Virus record (IMG/VR): IMGVR_UViG_3300037156_000035
Span: 1 to 36,119 of that record
Origin: a virus
Strand: one strand, 5' to 3'
DNA length: 36,119 nucleotides
Shown here: positions 29,307-36,119 of the stretch, one piece after another
Numbering within the stretch: the stretch's first letter is position 1
How the letters are laid out: each line of letters starts with the position of its first letter
Position numbers and translations under genes: made by a program
Notes under the pieces: model-generated
Databases searched by the model: none
Told to the model about the DNA's origin: nothing
The model's input: only the letters and a program-made list of their open reading frames with translations

Positions 29307-31021
29307 TGTTGAAGACTCTTAGGCCATATCAATTAGATGCTGTAAACCAGTGCTGGAAAGCGCTCAAGCTCAATGATGAGCCGGTTCTATTAATGGCTAG
29401 TGTTGGGGCTGGTAAAAGCCTTATGCTGGCAAGTATACTCCTTACTATGCAGCAGGCCGGTAAACGTGCTTTATGCCTTGTGAATAATGCCGAATTAGTA
29501 CGCAATAACTGTGAAACCTTTAATGAACAAGGTGGTAATGCGTCCATTTATTGCGCCGCTCTTGGCGCAAAAGACGCCAGCGCATCCGTTGTGTTTGGCA
29601 CCCCTCAGTCAGTCCTTAATGGAATAAATAAAAATGAAACTATTGGAAAGATTAAATTCAACATTATCATTGTTGATGAAGCCCACGCTATTAATTATCT
29701 TAATCACCGTTCTTGCTTTATGCGTATATTGCGGCATTACAAACAAGAATATCCAGACATGCGTTTACTTGGAGCTACCGGCACCAACTTCAGATTTAAA
29801 GGAACAACAATTGTTGGACGAGATTGCCTATTCCGACTCCAAGTTGGAAACATCACAACCGAACAATTGATTGCCGATGAGTACCTTATAAACCCCTCCT
29901 TTGAAGTCGATCGCAATCTTGTGCTCGACTTCTCAAAGGTCAAAATAAAACAAAACGGCCAGTTCGATCAAAAGCAACTTGAGTCCGTTATTGAAAAGAG
30001 CGCACGCTTAACAGAGCTTATCTGTCACCAAGTGGTTCATATCATGGAAACCCAGCAACGGCGCGGGGTGTTTTTCTTTGCAACCACAAAAAAACATGCT
30101 TTTGAAATACTAAGTCACCTGCCAATTGGCGAGTCAGCCATTATTTTAGGAGAGACACCACAGCATGAACGTACTGAAATATTGGAAAAAGCCCGTGATG
30201 GTAGAATTCGCTATCTGGTCAATATCGCTATTATTAGCGTGGGGGTGGATGTCCCTGCTTACGACACTATTGCATATTTGCGGCCGACTGAATCTCTTGT
30301 CTTACTCGTGCAAACAATGGGGCGTGTATTGCGCTTATCACCTATTACTGGAAAAACCTCCGCATTGGTTCTTGACTTCGCTGGAAATATTGAGCGTCAT
30401 CGGGACTGGGATAATCCTGTGCTTCTTGAGGCAGTCAAGCAAACTATCGACAAAGATAAACCCCTAGTCATAAGCTGCCCCGCTTGCTTAACGATGAACA
30501 GCGAACATGCTAGGCGTTGCGTAGGCAAACAAACCACCGAAGGTGAAAAAGAGGAACGCTGCAAATACTATTTTGAGTTTAAAGAATGTGAATGCGGCGT
30601 TCAAAATGATATAGCTGCGCGATTTTGTCATTCGTGCAAATGTGAACTAATTGATCCAAACGCGAAGTTATCCATGTCAGGAGTTCAAAACAATACATTT
30701 CATGTCAACGTACTTGAAGCTCGTTATGGAATAACAGGAACTCAAAAAGGCTTTAGGGTTCACTGCGCATACAAATGCCAAAGCGATACAGGACGAATTG
30801 GCTCCGTCTATGAAAGCTTCTACCCATCAAGTCCAAAGGCCATGAAAGTGTTTTATGGTCAATTTGTCAAAAAACATTGTCCCGACTCAAGTAAATGGTA
30901 TATTCATCTCGCCAATCGTTCGAAGGTAGAGGAAATGCTCCAGACAGCAGGGATTCCTCTATCTCTTATGATTGCCAAAGAACAAGATGGGACACGTATT
31001 AAGAAAAAGATTTTTCAATAA
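29306..31021 (+). CDS. Superfamily 2 DEAH-box helicase with zinc-binding insert (571 aa)
   Basis: ATP-driven DNA or RNA unwinding enzyme. Start is GTG at the TAGTG overlap. Motif I ASVGAGKS (31-38), motif II DEAH (124-127), motif III GATGT (156-160), a RecA2 domain with VSVGVDVPAYD-like SVGVDVPAYD (311-320), and motif VI QTMGRVLR (336-343). The region 391-446 carries paired cysteines (CPAC, CVGK, CEC, CHSCKC) for one or two zinc ribbons, followed by a C-terminal domain of about 120 residues. It is close to the phage SSL2/UvsW-like helicases. It probably serves replication fork or recombination intermediate processing with the nuclease and annealing proteins. Confidence 0.9.
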   Translation: MLKTLRPYQLDAVNQCWKALKLNDEPVLLMASVGAGKSLMLASILLTMQQAGKRALCLVNNAELVRNNCETFNEQGGNASIYCAALGAKDASASVVFGTPQSVLNGINKNETIGKIKFNIIIVDEAHAINYLNHRSCFMRILRHYKQEYPDMRLLGATGTNFRFKGTTIVGRDCLFRLQVGNITTEQLIADEYLINPSFEVDRNLVLDFSKVKIKQNGQFDQKQLESVIEKSARLTELICHQVVHIMETQQRRGVFFFATTKKHAFEILSHLPIGESAIILGETPQHERTEILEKARDGRIRYLVNIAIISVGVDVPAYDTIAYLRPTESLVLLVQTMGRVLRLSPITGKTSALVLDFAGNIERHRDWDNPVLLEAVKQTIDKDKPLVISCPACLTMNSEHARRCVGKQTTEGEKEERCKYYFEFKECECGVQNDIAARFCHSCKCELIDPNAKLSMSGVQNNTFHVNVLEARYGITGTQKGFRVHCAYKCQSDTGRIGSVYESFYPSSPKAMKVFYGQFVKKHCPDSSKWYIHLANRSKVEEMLQTAGIPLSLMIAKEQDGTRIKKKIFQ

Positions 31022-31044
31022 ATGCGGGGAGTTTTACATATGAA
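31020..31044 (+). repeat. Gene-boundary repeat, copy 2
   Basis: AAATGCGGGGAGTTTTACAT followed by ATGAA, 23 of 25 bases identical to 28109..28133. Here it begins at the helicase stop and supplies GGGGAG and ATG to the next gene; it no longer encodes a zinc-ribbon tail. Confidence 0.7.
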
Positions 31045-31258
31045 AAATATAGCAACAATAGCATTATGTGATCATCAGTTCGCAGGCGATAATGAACATT
31101 ACAGTTTTACGTTTAGTTCATTAGAAAATGAAGCCAAGAGTTATGCCATAATGAATAATATAAATTGCAATATCCCCTATCCTGCAATTTTTATCAATAA
31201 AATCCAACTTGTGGCATTGCGAGATTGGTGTAATTCTCTTATTGTTTCTAAGGCATAA
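31040..31258 (+). CDS. Hypothetical protein (72 aa)
   Basis: ATG at 31040 with GGGGAG eight bases upstream is preferred to the ATG at 31022, which lies within the boundary repeat. MKNIATIALCDHQFAGDNEH, then helical. Two to three cysteines, no membrane segment. Unknown function. Confidence 0.65.
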   Translation: MKNIATIALCDHQFAGDNEHYSFTFSSLENEAKSYAIMNNINCNIPYPAIFINKIQLVALRDWCNSLIVSKA

Positions 31259-31297
31259 AGTAAAATTGGGTAAACGCTATTAAGAAAGGAGGCAATC

Positions 31298-31516
31298 ATG
31301 AAAAAATTAATTCGTTACTTAAAGTCGAAACCGCATACAGCTCTTGGATTGCCAGCCATACTTTGTTTTATTACGTTTATAACTAATCTTGTCATGGCAT
31401 TAAGGGATGGGAACATTGATAGCAATGAACTTCATCAACTGCTTTCTACAGCAGATGGATTTGAAGCTGTTTTCTTAGTTTTAATAATGTTGGTTTTGAA
31501 CAAAAAAAAGAAGTAA
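31298..31516 (+). CDS. Holin-like small membrane protein (72 aa)
   Basis: AAAGGAGG precedes the ATG. Two hydrophobic segments, ALGLPAILCFITFITNLVMA (15-34) and FEAVFLVLIMLVL (55-67), and a very basic end NKKKK. This is the build of a class II holin. However, it stands on the plus strand at the end of the early operon, about 900 bp from the endolysin on the other strand, so another membrane role is possible. Confidence 0.6.
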   Translation: MKKLIRYLKSKPHTALGLPAILCFITFITNLVMALRDGNIDSNELHQLLSTADGFEAVFLVLIMLVLNKKKK

Positions 31517-31544
31517 CATTGTAGACTCTTCTTAGGAGGTTATT

Positions 31545-31724
31545 ATGGAAAATAAGCCTGTTGTAGAAGTGCACACTCACACTCAATCATCAACCACGTT
31601 CAAAGCCGATGCAGGCACTAAAAAATATCATTGTGGATTTTTCTGCCAAAGGAGAACTGATCGCGATACAGTTTCACCAACAACAGAAAAAAAACTAGAC
31701 GATAAGGCACAAGCTAAAGTCTGA
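31545..31724 (+). CDS. Small Cys-containing hydrophilic protein, last of the early operon (59 aa)
   Basis: AGGAGG (31535..31540) five bases or so before ATG gives a near-ideal start. MENKPVVEVHTHTQSSTTF, then YHCGFFCQRR with two cysteines and a charged tail ending DDKAQAKV. No membrane segment, no known family. The final codons form the 5' arm of the 31717..31744 hairpin. Confidence 0.65.
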   Translation: MENKPVVEVHTHTQSSTTFKADAGTKKYHCGFFCQRRTDRDTVSPTTEKKLDDKAQAKV

Positions 31725-31744
31725 TTATGCTGATAATCAGACTT
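31717..31744. terminator. Hairpin at the end of the early operon
   Basis: AAGTCTGATTAT pairs perfectly with ATAATCAGACTT across a GCTG loop. No clean T-run follows, so it may act together with the next hairpin, or protect the 3' end of the early transcript. It lies between converging operons. Confidence 0.65.
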
Positions 31745-31774
31745 AGTGTATTCTTGGTATACAAATTCATCTAA

Positions 31775-31802
31775 AGGTACAATATATACCAATATTGTAC
31801 CT
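31775..31802. terminator. Second hairpin between converging operons
   Basis: AGGTACAATAT pairs perfectly with ATATTGTACCT across ATACCA, eleven pairs. AT-rich and without a T-tail; with the previous hairpin it probably keeps early and late transcription apart. Confidence 0.55.
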
Positions 31803-31842
31803 ATACAGTACTGTTCAAAAACACCTCAACAAATTGGTTGCG

Positions 31843-32232
31843 TTATGTACAGGAAATTTGCATAACTTTCTGACTATTTGTTATATAATCTTTCAGATAT
31901 GCTTTAATCATCTCTCGAGCAGCTTCCGTACCCCACACAAAGGCAAATTGATACCCCCTGCTGATTTTTCGTTCACCGAAGGCGATCTGTTCCTTTGTTG
32001 GTTTATTTTTTCCAACCTTAAGCTCAATCCACAATCCAGCAAACCCATTTTGAGGGAAAGCCAGAAAGAAATCTGCAACACCTTTTTTTACTCCCATACG
32101 TTTTAGTGTTCTGCCCTCTTGTACTGAGCAGCGTCTTTCATTTGCAAAATGGTGAAAATCATCGGATAGTTCGGGGAAATGATGATTGAACCAGTTCACC
32201 GTATTGATATGGTCTATTTTCTCTGCTTGCAT
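31843..32232 (-). CDS. VRR-NUC domain nuclease (129 aa)
   Basis: PD-(D/E)XK-type nuclease of the phage VRR-NUC group. The core reads GVADFF with Asp54, then GLWIELKVGKNKPTKEQ with Glu70 and Lys72, then a helix with REMIKAYL. Length is usual for stand-alone phage forms. AAGGA lies six bases before the ATG. Such proteins may resolve branched DNA before packaging. It is the last gene of the late operon, just after the endolysin, where a packaging-related nuclease is plausible. Confidence 0.86.
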   Translation of the reverse strand: MQAEKIDHINTVNWFNHHFPELSDDFHHFANERRCSVQEGRTLKRMGVKKGVADFFLAFPQNGFAGLWIELKVGKNKPTKEQIAFGERKISRGYQFAFVWGTEAAREMIKAYLKDYITNSQKVMQISCT

Positions 32233-32235
32233 CGT

Positions 32236-32634
32236 TCATCCTTGTCGAATCATCAGGGCCACATCCTTGGCACGCTGTCCTACTTGTTTCGCCCACAGGC
32301 TATCAAGAGCTTCCTGTGCAGCTAAGGTATAATTTTGAAAAGCAAGGGCTGCGATCATTTTTTTAAATCCTAGCAGTTTGTGAATGCCGAGATTAAAATT
32401 CATGTTAATTAATGCGTCTTTTACATTTTGTGACTGCATTAAATACCAGTCACATCCTTCTAATTCGTTCAGGGTGCGCTTTAAATCGTTTTGAAACATT
32501 AATTCCGCTTCGTCTTGGCTGATACCGTTGCGTAGGTTTCGTCCCCAGCCAACGGTTAAGTTTCCTGTTGTATCAATATAGGAGTCTAAATTTAATCCTT
32601 CGCATTTTTTAATCCATAGCTGTACATCTGCCAT
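32236..32634 (-). CDS. Endolysin, T4-type lysozyme of GH24 family (132 aa)
   Basis: Cleaves the peptidoglycan glycan strand at lysis. The catalytic triad of T4 lysozyme (Glu11-Asp20-Thr26) is matched with one-residue shift: CEGLNLDSYID gives Glu12 and Asp21, and GNLTVGWGR gives Thr27. No signal peptide or N-terminal anchor is seen, so it should need a holin. It is slightly shorter than T4 lysozyme (164 aa). AAGGA precedes the ATG. No spanin pair is visible next to it. Confidence 0.92.
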   Translation of the reverse strand: MADVQLWIKKCEGLNLDSYIDTTGNLTVGWGRNLRNGISQDEAELMFQNDLKRTLNELEGCDWYLMQSQNVKDALINMNFNLGIHKLLGFKKMIAALAFQNYTLAAQEALDSLWAKQVGQRAKDVALMIRQG

Positions 32635-32647
32635 TTTACAATCCTTG

Positions 32648-32671
32648 TAAAAAAGGCTCCCGAAGGAGCCT
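32648..32671 (-). terminator. Rho-independent terminator after the 283-aa gene
   Basis: On the minus strand AGGCTCC pairs with GGAGCCT across TTCG, followed by six T. It is a textbook terminator placed seven bases after the 283-aa gene and just before the endolysin, so endolysin expression would depend on read-through. Confidence 0.9.
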
Positions 32672-32677
32672 ATTAGT

Positions 32678-33529
32678 TTAAGCTGGTGTTACTACTCGGT
32701 AACGTACGTACAATGTTACTGTGCTGTCGCCTGTAGTAAACGCTGCAGTCGCATTTGATAAGAATACCGCAGTGTTTTCTACTGTAACAGGAGCGTTTAG
32801 TGTTGCAGCGCCTGATCCGTTAGCCAAGAATCCACTTGCAGACACGCCATTCAATGTGGCAGCGTCCAAAGAGGCAGAGGCTTGTGGGCCTGCACCATGA
32901 ATGGTTGCGCCGTATTGTGCTTGAACCGCGCCGCCCGCAGCATATTGCGCAGAAACAAACGCGATATCCCAAAGGATGCTGTCGATCAGGATAAGTTTTC
33001 CAGCGCCGGGAGCAGCAACTAACTGCACAGGTGTAGCATACATGCCCAAAACCTGAGCGGCCGTTAATGTCACTGTGGCAGACGCTGCAACATCGAGAGC
33101 TATTTGAGCATAGTCAACAGCATTGGCAGCAATTTTGGAGGCAGATACGGCACCCGCTTGGATTGTAGTTGCACCTGTATTGCTGATATGAACGTCTCCA
33201 GACATAGCGACAGGCGTGGCTATATTTGAAACGTTACCAACGAATATATCAGCAGAAGGAAGCGTATTGGATAGGCCGCCATTAGCTGCTACTGATACAA
33301 ATGCATCAGTTGTAGCGTCGTATGTGAACCAACCAATTAAATCGGTTGCGTAAAATATTAAAACTATATCTTCAACTTCCCATTGCCATACACCATTGTT
33401 TAACAACTCAACGGCATCGGATTGAGACGCGAAATATCCTGAGGTTGTAATTTCGGCCAAATCATCAGTGGTTGCGATACCGACGATGTTTGGAAACAGG
33501 TTAAATTCCCTTTTAATCGATGTAATCAT
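32678..33529 (-). CDS. Virion-type structural protein (283 aa)
   Basis: The N-terminal 80 residues (FPNIVGIATTDDLAEIT, VELLNNGVWQWEVEDIVL) form one domain; then NTGATTIQAGAVSASKIAAN, a low-complexity linker common in phage fibres; then a C-terminal beta domain with VLGMYATPVQLVAAPGAGK and FLSNATAAFTTGDSTVTLYV. This end is frequent in phage tail or decoration proteins. It is probably a fibre or head decoration component. It ends at a strong terminator, which suggests a highly expressed unit. Confidence 0.72.
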   Translation of the reverse strand: MITSIKREFNLFPNIVGIATTDDLAEITTSGYFASQSDAVELLNNGVWQWEVEDIVLIFYATDLIGWFTYDATTDAFVSVAANGGLSNTLPSADIFVGNVSNIATPVAMSGDVHISNTGATTIQAGAVSASKIAANAVDYAQIALDVAASATVTLTAAQVLGMYATPVQLVAAPGAGKLILIDSILWDIAFVSAQYAAGGAVQAQYGATIHGAGPQASASLDAATLNGVSASGFLANGSGAATLNAPVTVENTAVFLSNATAAFTTGDSTVTLYVRYRVVTPA

Positions 33530-33546
33530 TTTTATCTCCGTATAAT

Positions 33547-33756
33547 TTATCTGGTTTTATGTTTAAGGTTTTTACGTCTTATCCTGTCCAAATCATCAAC
33601 ACCCAAGTATCCTACGCCTTGAGATCCTGCATCGGTACGTACACCATATTTACCAGAGTCACCCGCTTTGTCTATACACTCATCGTGACCATAGTACCCT
33701 TCCTTTCTTCCCTCTCGAACCTCGATGGGTTTCCGTGGAACTTCATCATAAGCCAT
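33547..33756 (-). CDS. Small charged protein (69 aa)
   Basis: AAGGAG five bases before the ATG. MAYDEVPRKPIEVREGRKEG then a Gly/Asp/Arg-rich body ending RRKNLKHKTR. No hydrophobic core is obvious; likely flexible. It is one of a group of small Lys/Arg-rich late genes. Function unknown. Confidence 0.62.
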   Translation of the reverse strand: MAYDEVPRKPIEVREGRKEGYYGHDECIDKAGDSGKYGVRTDAGSQGVGYLGVDDLDRIRRKNLKHKTR

Positions 33757-33769
33757 GATCGCTCCTTGA

Positions 33770-33883
33770 TTATTTGCAGTCTTTTTTCATAGGCATCTTT
33801 TTCTTTTCCATCTTTTTGCCGTCTTTTTTATCCATGTTACGGATAGACTTTTCTTCCATTTTTCTTTTTTCTTTAGTAGACAT
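33770..33883 (-). CDS. Very lysine-rich miniprotein (37 aa)
   Basis: This 37-codon frame follows AAGGA by seven bases. MSTKEKRKMEEKSIRNMDKK continues with more Lys and Met and ends KKDCK. About 40 percent of residues are Lys. It may bind nucleic acid or be packaged with DNA, by composition only. It lies in a stretch of small genes with good ribosome sites. Confidence 0.55.
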   Translation of the reverse strand: MSTKEKRKMEEKSIRNMDKKDGKKMEKKKMPMKKDCK

Positions 33884-33908
33884 GATAATATCCTTATTTT
33901 TATGGGTT

Positions 33909-34160
33909 TTATGCTTTCGCCACCGCAGCGTTTCCCGCGGCTTCTACCGATGCATCTACCACAGCATTCACACCATTTAAAATTGGTGTGACAACGGCTG
34001 ATACAGCAGGTGATTTGGATGTGATAAACGATTCAAGTTTCATCACTAATAATTCCAGTTCTTTTTCAATTGCAGCTACAATTGCAGGCTCATCGGAAAT
34101 CAATGCGCTTTCAATGACTGATAATAAATGACTGCTTAACAATGTCAAAATCATATTCAT
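33909..34160 (-). CDS. Small amphipathic helical protein (83 aa)
   Basis: AGGAGG six bases before ATG. MNMILTLLSSHLLSVIESAL, then EPAIVAAIEKELELLVMKLE, then an Ala/Val-rich tail. Strongly helical and amphipathic. The start overlaps the preceding gene (ATGA). It resembles small virion-associated helical proteins but no family is recognised. Confidence 0.63.
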   Translation of the reverse strand: MNMILTLLSSHLLSVIESALISDEPAIVAAIEKELELLVMKLESFITSKSPAVSAVVTPILNGVNAVVDASVEAAGNAAVAKA

Positions 34161-34378
34161 TTTTTACCTCCTCGTTTGCCACCGTCCAATACACGATCAG
34201 CTTTTGCATCAATTTTAGCTTTTGATGATGCAGAAAGTTTTCCTTTGTTTTCCATTTCCGAAGCGCGTGCTTTGGCATTTCTTGCGTGGGCTTTGTCATT
34301 TACTGGATAGCTTCTACCCGGTCCCGCAAAATCAGACTTCGGTAATGCATTTCTTTTCTTGGCTGTCAATTTGGCCAT
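34157..34378 (-). CDS. Small basic protein (73 aa), DUF6582-like pattern
   Basis: The sequence MAKLTAKKRNALPKSDFAGP, then RSYPVNDKAHARNAKARASE, is a pattern common in small phage and bacterial proteins (PKSDFA..G..YPV.D..HARNA). The name is given from memory and not tested. It is Lys/Ala-rich and ends GGKRGGKK. Its 5' end is overlapped by the last 47 bases of the HNH gene. Confidence 0.7.
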   Translation of the reverse strand: MAKLTAKKRNALPKSDFAGPGRSYPVNDKAHARNAKARASEMENKGKLSASSKAKIDAKADRVLDGGKRGGKK

Positions 34379-34817
34379 TGCTTGCCTCCAAATATGATAT
34401 TAAATTTTTAAGCAAATCAATATCATCATAAACTAATCCTAATGTTTTATTACATCTATCACAAATCCATCCCCTGAAATGACCTTGAATATGGCAATGA
34501 TCAAAAACTGTCATTTCATTTTTATTACAAATATCACATTTATCAGCTCTAGGTCTTCCAGCTATTTCCCACATCTTAGCTTCACGCCGAATCTTAAAAT
34601 GTTCATTCCTAACCTTTTGAGCGGCAGGATCATTTTTTCTTTTTCTATCCTGTCTAATCTTGTCATTTTCCCGAATCATCTCAAGATTATTTTCCCGATA
34701 TTTTTCCTTTGCTTTTTTATTAGTCTCGGGATGTTTCTTTCTGTATCGTCTGGCCTGCTCTAATACCTTTTCAGGATTATTTTTTCGCCATTCTTTAACT
34801 TTTTCATAATTTGTCAT
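34332..34817 (-). CDS. Endonuclease VII-like HNH nuclease (161 aa)
   Basis: The C-terminal half matches the recombination endonuclease VII family: zinc pair CDIC (94-97), catalytic DHCHIQGHFRGWIC (106-119) and second pair CDRCN (119-123), then LGLVYDD. The N-terminal half is a very basic, repeated helix (KVKEWRKNNPEKVLEQARRY), likely DNA-binding. Stand-alone genes of this kind are often mobile homing-type insertions in phages. Here it overlaps the next gene by 47 bases in another frame, and its ribosome site lies in a hairpin. It could instead resolve branched phage DNA. Confidence 0.88.
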   Translation of the reverse strand: MTNYEKVKEWRKNNPEKVLEQARRYRKKHPETNKKAKEKYRENNLEMIRENDKIRQDRKRKNDPAAQKVRNEHFKIRREAKMWEIAGRPRADKCDICNKNEMTVFDHCHIQGHFRGWICDRCNKTLGLVYDDIDLLKNLISYLEASNGQIDSQEKKCITEV

Positions 34818-34820
34818 AAT

Positions 34821-34840
34821 TCCCCCTGTTTAAAGGGGGA
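34821..34840 (-). promoter_or_regulatory. Hairpin that sequesters the HNH ribosome site
   Basis: TCCCCCT pairs with AGGGGGA across a six-base loop, directly before the HNH gene. The AGGGGGA arm on the minus strand is the Shine-Dalgarno sequence four bases from the ATG. Such hairpins repress homing-type endonuclease translation from long transcripts in T4-like phages. Confidence 0.65.
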
Positions 34841-34858
34841 GTATATCACATGCCGGAT

Positions 34859-35089
34859 TTATTCGGCATCGGGTACTTGCTCTGGTTCTACTGGAGCTGT
34901 GTTTTTAGCAAGCTCCTCTAATTTTTGTTTAAGTGATTCTTCGTGGCTTTTAATCATCGTTTCAAGCGCATAAATTGCACCAACCAATTGCTGGAAATTA
35001 ACTTGTGCCTGATCACGTTGCTGGCAATACATCTGGTGTTGCTGCTTCATTTGATCTAACAGGCTTAATTCTTTCTTTGCTTCAGACAT
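34859..35089 (-). CDS. Small coiled-coil protein (76 aa)
   Basis: GGAGAG five bases before ATG. MSEAKKELSLLDQMKQQHQM and on is one continuous Gln/Lys/Glu-rich helix to residue 64, then a Pro/Glu tail VEPEQVPDAE. It resembles small phage chaperones or accessory proteins encoded near the tail fibre, but no family is recognised. Confidence 0.65.
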   Translation of the reverse strand: MSEAKKELSLLDQMKQQHQMYCQQRDQAQVNFQQLVGAIYALETMIKSHEESLKQKLEELAKNTAPVEPEQVPDAE

Positions 35090-35154
35090 CCTATCTCTCC
35101 ACGTTGTTATAAAAAATCCACATTCACTCTAGCATAACTTTATCAAGGTGTTAA

Positions 35155-35382
35155 TTATGGACAAATACAAGTAGTACAGTAGCAACCACATGAATCCGTT
35201 TTACGTGCGCAGTAACCGGAATCACGAGCTTTCCTTGCCGAAGTTTTTTTATTTACAAACTCAAGCATTAAACTACCAGCATGCGCAATTTGTCCTAATA
35301 AATATTCTTGCGTCTGCAAATCTTGACCATGCAATTCTTTTTCAATTATTGATAATACACTTTTTAATAAAATCTCTAACAT
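35155..35382 (-). CDS. Small protein with Cys-rich tail directly after the tail fibre gene (75 aa)
   Basis: ATG at 35382 follows AAGGG by five bases; a longer frame overlaps the tail fibre gene and is rejected. MLEILLKSVLSIIEKELHGQ begins an amphipathic helical part and the end, SCGCYCTTCICP, holds six cysteines in twelve residues. The tail could bind metal or form disulphides. Its location next to the fibre gene suggests a fibre chaperone or a fibre-attached peptide, unproven. Confidence 0.65.
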   Translation of the reverse strand: MLEILLKSVLSIIEKELHGQDLQTQEYLLGQIAHAGSLMLEFVNKKTSARKARDSGYCARKTDSCGCYCTTCICP

Positions 35383-35398
35383 TTCTACCCTTAACTGA

Positions 35399-36119
35399 TT
35401 AAGAAAAATAAAACCCATTGCCAGTAATTTGTGTATTATCTGCAAATGCTGAATTAGTTAATGCAGCAATCCCTGTGACACTAGTGACTGTATAAATATT
35501 GAATGCATTTGCAGTCATTATACCAATTAAATAATCTCCCACAAATGTAAGAGGATTTGCTACTCCCATGCAGAACGTTTGCGAACCTCCGCTTGCCCCA
35601 GGCCCTGGCAATGAAATCGCCGCTGTACCTGTTTGTGCGCCCTTACTTGATAATAGAATATTGAACGTAAAATAAGTAATATTACCAATTGTGGTATAGG
35701 TTCCTGTTTGAACAGCGTATGTGATTCCTGTTGATGAACCACCAAAAGAAACCGCAGGGGTCCAACTAGCAGTTGTATATGTAGATAATGTACTTCCACC
35801 AAATGTGATGCTTGGAGCTGATAATGCTCCACTAAATGTTGCAAGAGTCGAAGTCAGATTCAATACTTGTGAGCCAGCATTTCCATTATAAAAACCAAAA
35901 TTACCTGACTGATAATTATATACAGTCCAATAAGTTCCAGCAGCCCCACTTCCTGACGCATCTCCTCCAAATACTAATGAAGCTTTATCCGTACCATTTG
36001 TCGTTCCTTTAATATATACAATGTTATTTGAGGCAGTCGTCAATTGAAGCGCATTTAGAGATCCTGTGCCCGATAATGTCATTGCTCCAAATGTAGGAGT
36101 GCTAGATGTTGCTATTGAT
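35399..36119 (-). CDS. Tail fibre protein, C-terminal part (continues from left edge of window)
   Basis: This is the 3' part of the fibre gene that starts at 1871. An internal Met at 36082 matches position 89 of the window start, exactly 594 codons after the first Met, so the frame is continuous and the full protein is 821 aa. This section carries Ser/Gly/Thr-rich beta repeats and ends in a compact domain of about 130 residues finishing NGFYFS, likely the receptor-facing tip. The gene ends 17 bases before the next start at 35382. No intramolecular chaperone motif is recognised. Confidence 0.8.
   Translation of the reverse strand, partial: SIATSSTPTFGAMTLSGTGSLNALQLTTASNNIVYIKGTTNGTDKASLVFGGDASGSGAAGTYWTVYNYQSGNFGFYNGNAGSQVLNLTSTLATFSGALSAPSITFGGSTLSTYTTASWTPAVSFGGSSTGITYAVQTGTYTTIGNITYFTFNILLSSKGAQTGTAAISLPGPGASGGSQTFCMGVANPLTFVGDYLIGIMTANAFNIYTVTSVTGIAALTNSAFADNTQITGNGFYFS
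35994..36119. repeat. 126-bp terminal direct repeat (circular overlap), right copy
   Basis: Exact copy of bases 1..126. The pairing has a constant offset of 35993 (base 1 matches 35994, base 126 matches 36119). Joining the ends here restores an 821-codon tail-fibre gene. Confidence 0.93.

Noticed and set aside
29634-30467. Plus-strand ORFs inside the helicase gene, one of them hydrophobic
   Set aside because: They lie within a helicase frame with all motifs in order and have no independent ribosome site.
31795-32106. 103-codon plus-strand ORF after the terminators
   Set aside because: It is antisense to the VRR-NUC gene, which shows catalytic motifs.

Overview
The window is a complete tailed-phage genome of short-tailed (podovirus), P22-like build, cut open at an arbitrary point. 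Bases 1..126 recur exactly at 35994..36119, and the repeat lies inside one tail-fibre reading frame that continues in frame from the left edge into the right end. The molecule is therefore best read as a circle of 35,993 bp. The base composition is moderately AT-rich and the Shine-Dalgarno, sigma70 and DnaA-box signals are of the E. coli type. This suggests a proteobacterial host, but nothing in the sequence fixes the genus. No integrase, CI-type repressor, tRNA, CRISPR array or IS element was seen.

Late region (minus strand, 19926 down to 1, then on through the junction from 35993 down to 31843, about 24 kb). It runs: small ORF, ParB-methyltransferase fusion, small and large terminase, portal, scaffold, two small genes, P22-type coat, small acidic protein, gp4-like, gp10-like, a 156-aa protein, three ejection-protein candidates in the gp7, gp20, gp16 order of P22, two tail-tip or fibre genes and the 821-aa tail fibre. 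After the fibre come small genes of unknown function, an endonuclease VII-like HNH gene, a 283-aa virion-type protein, a GH24 endolysin and a VRR-NUC nuclease. One tiny gene with its own promoter (3967..4140) points the other way inside this operon.

Control and replication region (19927..24462). A divergent intergenic region at 19927..20207 carries a DnaA box, a perfect palindrome, two 13-bp direct repeats 21 bp apart and a near-perfect sigma70 promoter driving three small plus-strand genes. Facing them is a minus-strand operon that starts with a Cro-like gene, continues through small unknown genes and an O-like replication initiator with internal iteron-like repeats, and ends with a cold-shock protein. 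The Cro-like gene and the plus-strand early operon leave from two overlapping back-to-back promoters, a lambdoid-style switch without a cI gene between them.

Early region (plus strand, 24463..31724). It holds a recombination and replication set: an uncharacterised coiled-coil protein, a Sak4-like ATPase, a DUF669 SSB-like protein with an acidic DDIPF tail, a 180-bp non-coding stretch with strong hairpins, a Cas4-like four-cysteine nuclease and a DEAH helicase. Many small genes follow or intervene, several ending in zinc ribbons, plus a holin-like membrane protein. Two long hairpins at 31717..31802 separate this operon from the converging late operon. No stretch above 300 bp lacks a gene.
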